From positions 1-64,000 of the forward strand of contig SBHC01000080.1 in the NCBI GenBank assembly GCA_006226375.1: DNA of 64,000 nt, in the 5' to 3' direction. Positions within the stretch are counted from its first letter, which is position 1; every line of letters begins with the position of its first letter. Below are positions 15,906 through 24,223 of the stretch, piece after piece. A model generated the notes under the pieces. The model was not told the DNA's origin. It did not search any database and saw nothing but the letters and a program-made list of their open reading frames with translations. The DNA comes from Deltaproteobacteria bacterium (GTDB lineage: Bacteria; Myxococcota_C; UBA6777). The position numbers and the translations under genes are program-made.

Positions 15906-16869
15906 AGGCAGAGGTGCTGGCTTTGCGGCGGGACGTTGTGGTGCGGGTCTTGGTCGAGCGAGCGCCACCTTTTTTGGCAGCCTGCTTGCGACCTTTGCTC
16001 TTGGAGCTTCGGGTCGTGCTGGAGCTTGCGCTGGTGCTGGCTGCTGGCTTGGCCTTCTTCACCGCTTCTTTCTTTTGCTGACGGGCTTTGCGAGCTTCAC
16101 GCTTGCGACGACGCTCTGCGATGCCTTGCTCAAGGAACTGCAAACCACTCTCTACAGTCGATTGCATCGACTCGGAGAGAAGGTGCAACAATTGGGTCTC
16201 ATCGTCCTGGGCCAGCGCTTCGTAGTAACGGGCGCGTTCCACAGTGTGGATGATGCTGGGTGGATAGTCGTGACGAAGCAGGAGCAGGTTCGTGAGCAAC
16301 CGGACAATCTTTCCAGAGAAGCGACCGTAGGGCATCAACTTCATGAACTGGAAGTGGAATCGCGCGGCGTGTACCAGCGGATGCAGGTTTTCCACGTCGG
16401 TTTGGTTGTAGTAGGTCATCAGCTTGCGGAGCTCTCCTTCGACTTCTTCGAAGGGGCAGCACTTGTGGTAGTAGGCACCGTAACGACCGTCTTCTTTGCG
16501 AAGACCGTTGTTGTCGGGGACTCCCCGGACGTTCTCACTCAGACGTTGGAACAACGACTGGACGAATGACCTCGTGATGCGATCGTCTTTCTTCTTTCCT
16601 TGAGTGAATTCGCGCATGTAGGCGATCGCAGTGCTCAGATTGACGATGTCTTGGTACAGCATTTGGGAGCTGTTGTCCGTCACCGGCCTTTGGTTGAGAG
16701 CGTCCATCAACTCGTGAGGCTGCAGCACAACACCTTCCAAGCCGTGGTCGTGGTAAATCCAGGACAAGATGAGTTTGTCTTGGAAGTCTGACCAGAGGGA
16801 AGAGTGGCGGCGGGTCAGCGTCTTGAGATGCTCATTGCGTGTATCAACCTGAAAATAAGGCAGGGTCAT
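15904..16869 (-). CDS. Fic-fold protein with degenerate catalytic motif and Lys/Ser-rich tail
   Basis: 321 aa; the ATG at 16869 has AGGAG 9 nt upstream. The core (about 25-230) follows the Fic/DOC fold: a segment around YHDHGLEGVVL resembling the inhibitory (S/T)xxxE(G/N) helix, and VHAARFHFQFMKLMPYGR leading into GKIVRLLTNLLLLRHDYPP. In active Fic proteins the corresponding stretch reads HPFxDGNGRxxR. Here the catalytic His is Met179 and the D-G-N-G-R portion is not conserved, while Pro180 and Arg190 remain. AMPylation by the standard mechanism is therefore unlikely. From about residue 252 the protein is a basic, low-complexity tail of Lys, Arg, Ser, Thr and Ala, resembling histone-H1-like DNA-binding tails. 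It may be a pseudoenzyme or nucleic-acid-binding adaptor. It stands alone, convergent with serC. Confidence 0.75.
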   Translation of the reverse strand: MTLPYFQVDTRNEHLKTLTRRHSSLWSDFQDKLILSWIYHDHGLEGVVLQPHELMDALNQRPVTDNSSQMLYQDIVNLSTAIAYMREFTQGKKKDDRITRSFVQSLFQRLSENVRGVPDNNGLRKEDGRYGAYYHKCCPFEEVEGELRKLMTYYNQTDVENLHPLVHAARFHFQFMKLMPYGRFSGKIVRLLTNLLLLRHDYPPSIIHTVERARYYEALAQDDETQLLHLLSESMQSTVESGLQFLEQGIAERRRKREARKARQQKKEAVKKAKPAASTSASSSTTRSSKSKGRKQAAKKGGARSTKTRTTTSRRKASTSA

Positions 16870-17167
16870 CGTATTCGACTCCTATGTCTCGTCTGTCTCG
16901 TTGCCAAAGTAGGGTGGCAACAGTTTGACTGCCTTGTCGTTGTGAAAGTGTCGGATCTTTGGGGGCCTTTCTCGCTTCGAACAACAAAGCACACAGCGAG
17001 GTGTGTTCTGGAGGCTACTTGTGGAAGCCTGCATGTCGAGGCGAGCCCTCCAAAGATTGACCGATTGGCAGTAACAACCAAATCGTTGCAATCTCTGTGT
17101 GAGTCCGCTTTTCTGGGTATGGCACTCCTGTTTCTAGCCAACGTCCAAAGGCTTGCGGTGTTGGCGA

Positions 17168-18205
17168 TCAAGACGGGATCTCCGTCGTTGCGTGAATCGA
17201 ACATTTCAATCGGTGCAACGCCTCGGCGACGTTGTGCAGATGAGGCTGCTGGGCCAGAATGTCTTGGTACCAGCGCACAGCCTCGTGGGGCTGACCTTGT
17301 TGTATGTAAAAGTGGCCCAAAAACAGATGAGCCTGCTCCAGCGCAGGGTTCTCATGGGCCAGGCGGGACAACGTGTGGTGTACGGATGCAAGCACTTGGT
17401 TGTCTTGGGGGGAAAGCAAGTACAACGTCCAGGCCTCGTACATCTGGTAGCGAGGAAGGGCATGGAGTTGGGATGCTTGTTGATAACATTGATGGGCTTG
17501 AACAAAGTCGCGTCGTTGAAAAGCGCCGTTTCCTTCGAGGTAGGCCATGCGTGCTTGGGAGTGCGTTTGCGTTGCGGAGTGTTCAGGGGGCGTAGGCCAG
17601 ACGGAGGAGGAAGCGGTGTCGGGTGCGTAGGAAAGTAACGAGCGGTCTTGGTGGTTCGAAGCAGAAGCGTTGGGGGGGCGAAGTGGCGGCCACGAAGGCT
17701 CATGAGGACTTTGAGGTTCTAGAGCAAGTCGTTCTTCGAGGGGGGATTGCTCTCTCTTGTCCTCCGATAGTGCTTTGAGGTCTGCGCTCTTCGGTAGGTC
17801 GTCCCCTTGCATGTAGGCCTTTAGCCAACACCGCCATTGCTCCGCTGTGTAGGGCTTCTCCCAGAAGTCGAGAGCCTGGTACCGAAGCAGAGTGATGGTG
17901 CCGTAGTGTTCTCGTGTGTAGTACCCACTTGTCAGAACAAGGTCGACAAAGCTGTAAGTAGATTCTTGTCGCAACCAATCGGCGAATTGAAAACAGGTCT
18001 CTTGATCGGCGTTGGTTTCCAAGGCGAGGTCCAATACCACCAACTCAATCGGTCGTTGATCTAAGATTTGTCGAGCCTGCTTGAAGTTGGAAGCAAAGTA
18101 CCATTGGACAGGAAGGCGATGAAGGGCACTCGAAACCAGAGACGCTGTTCCAGTGTTGGAATCAATCCACAGCATAGGAAGGTGGGTTTCGGGTGTTGTC
18201 TGCAT
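17168..18205 (-). CDS. Receiver-domain protein with C-terminal TPR region
   Basis: About 345 aa from the ATG at 18205; a longer form from 18286 is possible, and neither start has a good Shine-Dalgarno. Residues about 8-125 resemble a response-regulator receiver: LWIDSN with the acidic residue, the phosphoacceptor Asp in ELVVLDLALE, Ser in VLTSGYY, and the conserved Lys in FWEKPYT. An acidic then Pro/Ser-rich linker (about 135-215) follows. The last ~130 residues contain TPR-like helices (YLEGNGAFQRRDFVQAHQCYQQASQ, AHLFLGHFYIQQGQPHEAVRWY). No DNA-binding or enzymatic output is visible, so output is probably through protein contacts by the TPR part. No cognate histidine kinase lies nearby. Confidence 0.75.
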   Translation of the reverse strand: MQTTPETHLPMLWIDSNTGTASLVSSALHRLPVQWYFASNFKQARQILDQRPIELVVLDLALETNADQETCFQFADWLRQESTYSFVDLVLTSGYYTREHYGTITLLRYQALDFWEKPYTAEQWRCWLKAYMQGDDLPKSADLKALSEDKREQSPLEERLALEPQSPHEPSWPPLRPPNASASNHQDRSLLSYAPDTASSSVWPTPPEHSATQTHSQARMAYLEGNGAFQRRDFVQAHQCYQQASQLHALPRYQMYEAWTLYLLSPQDNQVLASVHHTLSRLAHENPALEQAHLFLGHFYIQQGQPHEAVRWYQDILAQQPHLHNVAEALHRLKCSIHATTEIPS

Positions 18206-18565
18206 CGGAAAGCGGAGAGTCCCTTCAGCAATACGATGACAAGGCCGTACTAGGCATCTCAAATGGCGTTGGGCCATAAGGGTCATCGGAGATTGGTAAG
18301 TGATCTTTTGGCTTCTGAGTAATAACTATCCCTTTTCGCGACACTCTTCAGAGAGAGTGGGAACTTTGCCTTTGGATTGTCCGAAAAATGGACATACGCT
18401 GGGTGCGCACATTCTAGTAGAATTCAATCTGGAAGGCAAGTCTCTTGACCAAAAACTTTTGATCACCACTGTCAAGTTTATAAACACCTGCAATGTTAGG
18501 GATATCTACAGATTGTGTGAGAGAGAAACGTGCGTACAAAATGAGGGGTTGGAGAGAGGAGAGGA
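18206..18565. other. Intergenic region between ArsA-like and receiver/TPR genes
   Basis: About 360 bp. It holds a palindrome, CACTCT-tcagag-AGAGTG (18342-18359), and an AT-rich stretch with inverted CTTGAC/GTCAAG (18444-18476). No supported gene. It probably contains the promoter of the receiver/TPR gene. Confidence 0.5.
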
Positions 18566-19702
18566 TCAGAGGGTTTCGGCGAGTTGGATCAGCCCTGCGA
18601 GATCCTCGATCTCGTGACCCAGGTGGGGAGCGGCCAAGACGAATTGCGAGCGAAACGAGGAGCGTAGCTTTACAACGGTGTCTCGGTGTTGGAGCGCCAT
18701 CTTCTGCTCTTCGTCGACCAGGGGGCGAAGCTTATCCAGCGCGGATTGGGCGGCAGGGCTGTCCTGCCCAATGCCTTGGGCTTCCAGGTGGTCTTGGATC
18801 GAGGTCGCAGGCTGTTGGACCAGGGAGCGGTTGATGATGGCGCCGCTGGGTCGGATCTTTTGCTCTTCCAGAACATCCCGAAAGTAAAGGATCTCTTCAA
18901 TCGAATCCGACGAGGGGCTGGCGATCAGAAGGTGTCCCGTCTTGGAAGACATCATCTGATCCTGAATGGCCTGAGCGTGATCACGAAGAATGTCGACGCT
19001 GTCGAGCAGCAAGGTGACAAACTCTTGGAGCTGATCAATGAAGCTTCCGCCTGCGACCTGTTGGAACACGTTCTGAAGGACCTTGCGGGCACGGCCCAAA
19101 AGAGAGAAGCGGCTGTTGGAGGGAGCAAAGAGTTTGATGATGCGGGAGTCAAAGAAGCCCAGCAGTTGGTCGGGAGCTGTGAGAAAGTCGACGGCGTTGC
19201 GTGAGGGTGGGGTGTCGAGAACGATCAGGTCGTAGTCGCCACCATGGAGGAATTGGTACAGGCTTTCACCCGCCATGTACTCCTGCATTCCCGAGATCAT
19301 GCTGCGCAACGCTTTGTAGATGCGGGTCTCTTGGAGCTTGTCAGCATTCTCGGGGGAGGAGGCAATCTCACGAACAGCCCGGTCAAAGACCAGGCCCGGT
19401 TGGACCATCCAGATCGAGAGCGCGCCTTTGAGTTCGGCGCCGTGCTCCGCAAATTCTTCTGCGGAGATTGCGTGAGGCTCGTCCGGCTGATCGCTGATGT
19501 GGAGCGTGTCACAGAGTCGTTTGGCAGGATCGATGGTCAACACCAACACACGACGGCCAGCCATCGCGGCTTTGATTCCCAACGCTGCGGAGGTTGTGGT
19601 CTTGCCCACGCCTCCAGCGCCGTAGCACACAATCATCTCTTTGTTTTGAAGCAGGCTCGCGAGTTGCTTTTGTTCCGACTCTTGGGGGAATTGCGTAGTC
19701 AT
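18566..19702 (-). CDS. ArsA/Get3-like ATPase lacking the signature lysine
   Basis: 378 aa SIMIBI-class ATPase of the ArsA/Get3 family. The P-loop is YGAGGVGKTTTSAAL, so the signature lysine of the deviant Walker A (GKGGVGKT) is replaced by Ala. VLTIDPAKRLCDTL is the switch I region of the family, and DLIVLDTPPSRNAVDFL the switch II/DTAPT-like segment. The C-terminal half has LRDHAQAIQDQMMSSKTGHLLIASP. It lies 60 nt downstream of a second ArsA-like gene that keeps the signature lysine. Paired genes of this kind are known from actinobacteria (the Rv3679/Rv3680 type) and other phyla, where the two proteins associate. Client binding for tail-anchored or lipoprotein substrates is possible but unproven; no arsenic genes are near. 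Confidence 0.88.
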   Translation of the reverse strand: MTTQFPQESEQKQLASLLQNKEMIVCYGAGGVGKTTTSAALGIKAAMAGRRVLVLTIDPAKRLCDTLHISDQPDEPHAISAEEFAEHGAELKGALSIWMVQPGLVFDRAVREIASSPENADKLQETRIYKALRSMISGMQEYMAGESLYQFLHGGDYDLIVLDTPPSRNAVDFLTAPDQLLGFFDSRIIKLFAPSNSRFSLLGRARKVLQNVFQQVAGGSFIDQLQEFVTLLLDSVDILRDHAQAIQDQMMSSKTGHLLIASPSSDSIEEILYFRDVLEEQKIRPSGAIINRSLVQQPATSIQDHLEAQGIGQDSPAAQSALDKLRPLVDEEQKMALQHRDTVVKLRSSFRSQFVLAAPHLGHEIEDLAGLIQLAETL

Positions 19703-19762
19703 CGGTATCCGTCACTGTTTAAGAAGTAAGGGCGTTTGGGTGCGAAAGGAGTCGGGGACGAC

Positions 19763-20734
19763 TTAGTCACCACAAGGGGCGTTGCTCCACAGCTCTTCCA
19801 GGATCGCTGCAACGCGTTGTTTGGGCGACACATCGTTGTGTTGGCCCAAACAAAACATGGAGACAGGGCTGGGATACTTCTTCAGCTTCTCCCCGAGCAT
19901 TTTGCGGGCTTTGTGGGTTCTCTCCACATGCCGATAGCTCCATACGCCCGCAAGATTAGGCGGTACGTTCTCCAGAATACCGTCCAACGCATCCTTTTCG
20001 TCGGAGCTCCAGGGGTACTGGGGCAGGTTGTTGACGAAGAGCCCTGCAGGTTTTACTTCGTCATCGTGCAATCCGTCCAAAAGCTCCAAGGTCTCGGATA
20101 CAACGAGGGGTTCTGGAAGCGTCACCACGACAAACCCGGTTTGGACGGGGTCGTTGAAGTAGCTTTGGGCCTCCCGAATGGCTCGGGCCATGGGACCACC
20201 GTCAAACACATTGAGCATAGGCTCAGGCATGGAAGTCAGCGCCAGAGCGTGGCCTGTGGCTGGCAAGTCAGCGACGAGGAGGTCGTACTCAAACGCACCG
20301 TTTCTGTCCTTGGCGCGGAGGTAGGGCAGCATCCGATACATGATGCCCATTTCTTGGAAGCCTGGGACTGCGCCTAGAAAGCGTTGCAGGTATTTGGAAC
20401 GCATGGCGGCTGTGGCAAGCCAGGCGAACGGAATGTTGTCGCGGAGAAAAATCTCATGGCCAGCCCGCGCAGAAAGACGTGCACACGACAGGTGGGCAGT
20501 CAATTGGTAGGGCTCATCCTGGTCGAAGCTGGAAGGCCCTCCCAAGGCTTTGAGTATGTGCGATGGAGAGTTGAGGTCGCGCTCCATATCAAGGGCCAGC
20601 GTACGTTTTCCTGTGGCTGCAGCCATTCGTGCGAGCGATGCAGCTACCGTTGTTTTGCCTACGCCACCTTTGCCCGTCACCAGCAAAATACGGTGCCGGA
20701 AGAGATCTTCAACCTTTTCGATCGTTTGCGTCAT
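19763..20734 (-). CDS. ArsA/Get3-like ATPase with intact deviant Walker A
   Basis: 323 aa from the ATG at 20734, chosen because AAGGA lies 11-12 nt upstream and the longer form from 20761 has no ribosome site. ILLVTGKGGVGKTTVAASLA has both lysines of the deviant Walker A. TLALDMERDLNSPSHIL stands where switch I is usually found, and YDLLVADLPATGHALALTSMPEP is the switch II segment. The C-terminus is helical. Together with the next gene (60 nt downstream) it probably forms a heteromeric ATPase in which only this subunit has the signature lysine that contacts the partner nucleotide. The pair is transcribed divergently from comEC with no other neighbours in the unit. Confidence 0.88.
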   Translation of the reverse strand: MTQTIEKVEDLFRHRILLVTGKGGVGKTTVAASLARMAAATGKRTLALDMERDLNSPSHILKALGGPSSFDQDEPYQLTAHLSCARLSARAGHEIFLRDNIPFAWLATAAMRSKYLQRFLGAVPGFQEMGIMYRMLPYLRAKDRNGAFEYDLLVADLPATGHALALTSMPEPMLNVFDGGPMARAIREAQSYFNDPVQTGFVVVTLPEPLVVSETLELLDGLHDDEVKPAGLFVNNLPQYPWSSDEKDALDGILENVPPNLAGVWSYRHVERTHKARKMLGEKLKKYPSPVSMFCLGQHNDVSPKQRVAAILEELWSNAPCGD

Positions 20735-21090
20735 TCGTGGGGCTTCCTTCTCCAACAACATTGTGGGTTCTATGTCCAGCGTCCCCTATATAACAGAAAA
20801 TCCTCTACCCGGCCATGCACTTTGCCAAGCTTCCCCTTGATTTCTGCTCTATCTTCCCTGGCTTCCCGGTGTGCAAATTTCTTGCAACGTGTTCAGTTTT
20901 TGGACACTCGCCTGCCTCTACCCTCATCCAATCGTTCGCTTGCCTGAATCGCATGTCTTTGTTTTCGATAGGTCTTCTCCTATGGTTGGGGTTTTTTCTT
21001 TCTTCGGTACGGTGTGTGCGTTGGTGGGGCTCTGGTGTCTGCAAGACATCATGGCTGAACGACGTATGCGAGTAGGAGGAAATCTTTGCC
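20735..21090. other. Divergent intergenic region (ArsA-like pair / comEC)
   Basis: About 355 bp. Two overlapping short plus-strand reading frames of 80-100 codons with hydrophobic residues occur here, but neither has a ribosome site or protein-like continuity. I see nothing else beyond presumed promoters. Confidence 0.5.
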
Positions 21091-23562
21091 ATGACACCGT
21101 ATCGTTGGGTGCTTCGACCCCTTGTTGTTTGTATTCTTACGTGGATGGCTGGGTTGGCTCTCGGATTGTGGGGGGTTGGCTCTCTGCGCTTTGGGTTGGG
21201 GTTGTTTGTTGTGGGGTTGAGCTGGTGTTTGTTGGCCTGGTGGCGGCGATGGGGTGGATGGAGTCTTGGACTGTTGTCGATGTGGCTGGCTGCAGGTCTG
21301 CTTTGGGGAGGCTACGACCGTGAGTTGCGTGCGACGTTCTCAGGACCTTTGCTTCAGCGCTGGTTGGGAAAAAAACTACGCGCGGAGGGGTGGGTAGTTG
21401 GTAGAGTCGAGAGGCGCGTCCATCCCAGGTTGGGTTCGTCGTGCCGCGTTCCCTTTTTTCTCACTCGGATGTTGCCTCCTTTCCAGACTCATTGGCAGTT
21501 TGTGGAAGCCAGAGTGCTTCTCAAAGTCCGTCATTGCCGACGTTTGGTGCGTGGAGAAGGCTTTCGATTGAGGCTGCAACTGCGTGAGCCGCGTTGGTAT
21601 GCCAATCCAGGAAACTACAACGCGAGGGAGGCTCTCTTTCAACGAGGGATTCGTTGGGAAGCTTCAACTCACAGCCAGCACATGGTTTTGCTTGCTCGGA
21701 AGTCGCCGGGCGTTTGGGCTTTGTGGGAACAGCAACGTCAACAATGGATCTCGTGGGTTCGTTCGTTGGTGTCGAACCCCTCAGCGTCGTCGTTGTTGCA
21801 GGCTTTGCTCTTGGGTCACAAGGCGGGCATTTCTTCTTCCATGAGGAAAGACTTTGCTCGAACGGGGACCTCACACTTGCTGGCTATCTCAGGTTTGCAC
21901 TTGGCGATTGTTTGTTCGTTGTTTTGGGGCCTATGGTGGTGGCTGTTCTCTTGGATCCCATTCCTGGCTTTGCGGGGTTGGCACGCGAACATCGCCTCTG
22001 TGCTGACGTTTCCCGGCGCTCTTGTGTACGCGGGACTCAGCGGTGGTGCTGTCTCCACACAGCGAGCCCTGGTGATGGTCGGGTTGTTTTTGCTGGGCGG
22101 TCTGTTGCGCAGGCCTCGTGAACTGGCAAACACTCTGGCGATTGCCGCGCTGTTTGTTCTTCTACTCGAACCCACCGCGCTGTTTGCGTTGTCGTTCCAA
22201 CTTTCGTTTGGTGCTGTTTCTGTGCTGGCTTTGGGCCACGTGCTGTGGTTTCGGCTTCCTGCTCGGCTGGAAAAACAGGAGCCTCCCTCGCGTTTGAGAA
22301 AGGTCTGGAAGGCTTTGTTGGCTTCTGCCTTTGCCTCCATGGTTGCTTCGTTTGCTCTGCTGCCTTTGACTTTGGTTTACTTCCCTCAGGTTCCTATCTG
22401 GGCTCCACTGGCCAACCTTGTCGCTGTGCCTTTGGGTGGTTATCTGGTCGTGGGGTCCGGTCTCTTGGCTCTTGGCGTTGGCTGCCTTTCCTCTGGTCTG
22501 GGGAGTTGGTTGTTGTCATGGAGCGCGTGGTTTGCTGAGTGGTTGTTGCGATGGGTACATCTCGTCGCTTGCTGGCCAGGGTCGGGCTGGACGTTGCCTC
22601 CACTTCGTCCTCTTGAAGTGGTTGGTTACATCATCGCTTTCGTGAGCCTGCTGAGCCTACGGTGGTTGGGGACGCGAGCCTTTGTGGGGTTTGTATGTGG
22701 GATAACGTTGTTGGGGATAGGGGTGCTCCAACCTGCTTCTCCACCCGGCGTGTTGCAGGTTCAGTTCTTGGATGTTGGGCAAGGGGACGCTGCTCTTGTT
22801 CGATTCCCCAAGGGAACAACGATGTTGGTGGATGCAGGTGGAGCGGCTTACGGTCAATGGGATGTTGGGGCTCGTGTGTTGTTACCAACCCTTCGGCACC
22901 TGCGGGTGAGTCACATTGACATTGCTGTCTTGTCACATCCACACCCCGACCATTTTGGTGGGTTTGCGGCTGTTGCCGAGCACCTGCCGATCCGAGAGTT
23001 TTGGCATACAGGCTTGTCGAGTCGGCATCCTTCCTTCCGCAAGCTGGTAGGGGTTCTCAAGAAGAAGGCCGTTCCGATGCGGTGGTTTGATCGCTCTCTG
23101 CTGGTCTCCATTGATGGTGTTTCGGTGGAGATCTTGTATCCATTCCCCCGACCGTTTGAGGGGAAACGAACCTATTGGGTGCTTCACGCCAACGACAACT
23201 CTGTGGTGATGAAGCTGACGTGGGGAAAGCGAAGCATCCTGTTTACCGGTGACATCGAAACCAGGGCCGAGCAGATCTTGTGCCAGCGTCATCGGGGTTT
23301 GAAGGCTGATGTGTTGAAGGTTCCTCATCACGGGAGTCGAACATCATCAACTCGATTGCTTCTGGATCGGGTGAAGCCTCAGCACGCTCTGTTTGGGGTA
23401 GGACGTGGCAACACGTTTGGCTTCCCCCATACTTCTGTGTTGAAACGGTATCAAGAGCGAAACATTCGGATGTGGCGAACAGATCTACATGGAATGATCA
23501 CGGTCCAGACAGACGGAGAAAGCTTGAGATTTGCAACCCAGCTGCCGTCCAGCCCACCTTAA
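21091..23562 (+). CDS. comEC: ComEC/Rec2 DNA-uptake channel protein
   Basis: 823 aa, full length for the family. AGGAGG lies upstream of the ATG. The N-terminal part has several membrane helices and an OB-like soluble segment (about 85-210). A central Competence domain of about 10 helices contains the conserved HLLAISGLHLAIV and the GLSGGAVSTQRALVM motif. The C-terminal metallo-beta-lactamase-like domain begins FLDVGQGDAALVRF and has HPHPDHFGG at about 615-623, then KVPHHGSRTSS. ComEC forms the inner-membrane channel for single-stranded DNA uptake in natural transformation, and the C-terminal domain is thought to be the nuclease. No comEA or pilin genes are present in this window. Its stop shares the palindromic TTAA with the stop of the convergent RDD gene. 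Confidence 0.95.
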   Translation: MTPYRWVLRPLVVCILTWMAGLALGLWGVGSLRFGLGLFVVGLSWCLLAWWRRWGGWSLGLLSMWLAAGLLWGGYDRELRATFSGPLLQRWLGKKLRAEGWVVGRVERRVHPRLGSSCRVPFFLTRMLPPFQTHWQFVEARVLLKVRHCRRLVRGEGFRLRLQLREPRWYANPGNYNAREALFQRGIRWEASTHSQHMVLLARKSPGVWALWEQQRQQWISWVRSLVSNPSASSLLQALLLGHKAGISSSMRKDFARTGTSHLLAISGLHLAIVCSLFWGLWWWLFSWIPFLALRGWHANIASVLTFPGALVYAGLSGGAVSTQRALVMVGLFLLGGLLRRPRELANTLAIAALFVLLLEPTALFALSFQLSFGAVSVLALGHVLWFRLPARLEKQEPPSRLRKVWKALLASAFASMVASFALLPLTLVYFPQVPIWAPLANLVAVPLGGYLVVGSGLLALGVGCLSSGLGSWLLSWSAWFAEWLLRWVHLVACWPGSGWTLPPLRPLEVVGYIIAFVSLLSLRWLGTRAFVGFVCGITLLGIGVLQPASPPGVLQVQFLDVGQGDAALVRFPKGTTMLVDAGGAAYGQWDVGARVLLPTLRHLRVSHIDIAVLSHPHPDHFGGFAAVAEHLPIREFWHTGLSSRHPSFRKLVGVLKKKAVPMRWFDRSLLVSIDGVSVEILYPFPRPFEGKRTYWVLHANDNSVVMKLTWGKRSILFTGDIETRAEQILCQRHRGLKADVLKVPHHGSRTSSTRLLLDRVKPQHALFGVGRGNTFGFPHTSVLKRYQERNIRMWRTDLHGMITVQTDGESLRFATQLPSSPP

Positions 23563-24080
23563 GCGTTTCGTTTGCGAACCACGACGGTTTTGCCGATCTC
23601 ATCTGCGATGGTTTGGGCTCGAGAGTAACGTCGTCGAACACCGACAAGCCCGACCGGAAACAAATACGCGTTGAGTTGACGCCCCAACACTTCGCGGAAA
23701 AAGGCTTCTTTCCAGGTCAGCCGTTGCCCTGTGGTTTGATGTACGATGGTCATTCCAAGGATGACTTTGCCCAGAGATGTGCTGAACAGTCCGGCAGTGA
23801 GGAAGAAATAGAGCGGGTACAGAGCTTGCGACCAGAGCAGCTGGTAGCCGTTGGAGAGTGGCCCAATCCCCAGCATCAAAAGGTAGACGAGGAACTGTGT
23901 CAAAGGGATGGCGATGATGTGGTCAACCACCGCCGCAAACAATCGACGTCGCAGGTAGGCTGGTTCATGGCTCTGCCAGCGCGGGCTTGCAAGCAGACTT
24001 CCACATTGTGGGCAAGCATCTTCTTGGCTGTCGAGCGGGTCTACTCCACAAGCCGGACATGAATTTCTGGAGTATGTCAT
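23559..24080 (-). CDS. RDD-family membrane protein with N-terminal zinc ribbon
   Basis: 173 aa from the ATG at 24080; a longer start at 24179 would add 33 low-value residues. The N-terminus has a four-Cys zinc-ribbon pattern, CPACGVDPLDSQEDACPQCG. It is followed by YLRRRLFAAVVDHIIAIPL, the Arg...Asp segment typical of RDD proteins, three hydrophobic helices, and SLGKVILGMTIVHQTTGQRLTWKEAFFREVLG, which is the characteristic RDD C-terminal signature. RDD proteins are small multi-pass membrane proteins with suggested transport roles. The gene is convergent with comEC, with the stop codons overlapping by 4 nt, and divergent from the ROK kinase gene. Confidence 0.85.
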   Translation of the reverse strand: MTYSRNSCPACGVDPLDSQEDACPQCGSLLASPRWQSHEPAYLRRRLFAAVVDHIIAIPLTQFLVYLLMLGIGPLSNGYQLLWSQALYPLYFFLTAGLFSTSLGKVILGMTIVHQTTGQRLTWKEAFFREVLGRQLNAYLFPVGLVGVRRRYSRAQTIADEIGKTVVVRKRNA

Positions 24081-24223
24081 GGCGCTTCCAATCCCTGGGA
24101 CAAAGGGCTGTCTTGCTTTGGGCCGAGTTGTGGTAGAGTAGCGAGGTTGTGAGGTGAAACGCAAGTCAGGTTCATGCAATGGGCCAGGAAAGGCCGTCGG
24201 GGTGAAGACAAGGAGAACGACTC

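Noticed and set aside
18566-20734. Arsenite efflux system
   Set aside because: Although the ATPases are ArsA-like, there is no arsB, arsC or arsR nearby and the Cys ligands for arsenite are not evident.
20815-21075. Short hydrophobic plus-strand frame upstream of comEC
   Set aside because: Two overlapping frames are equally hydrophobic, neither has a ribosome site, and one runs into comEC out of frame; probably the promoter region.
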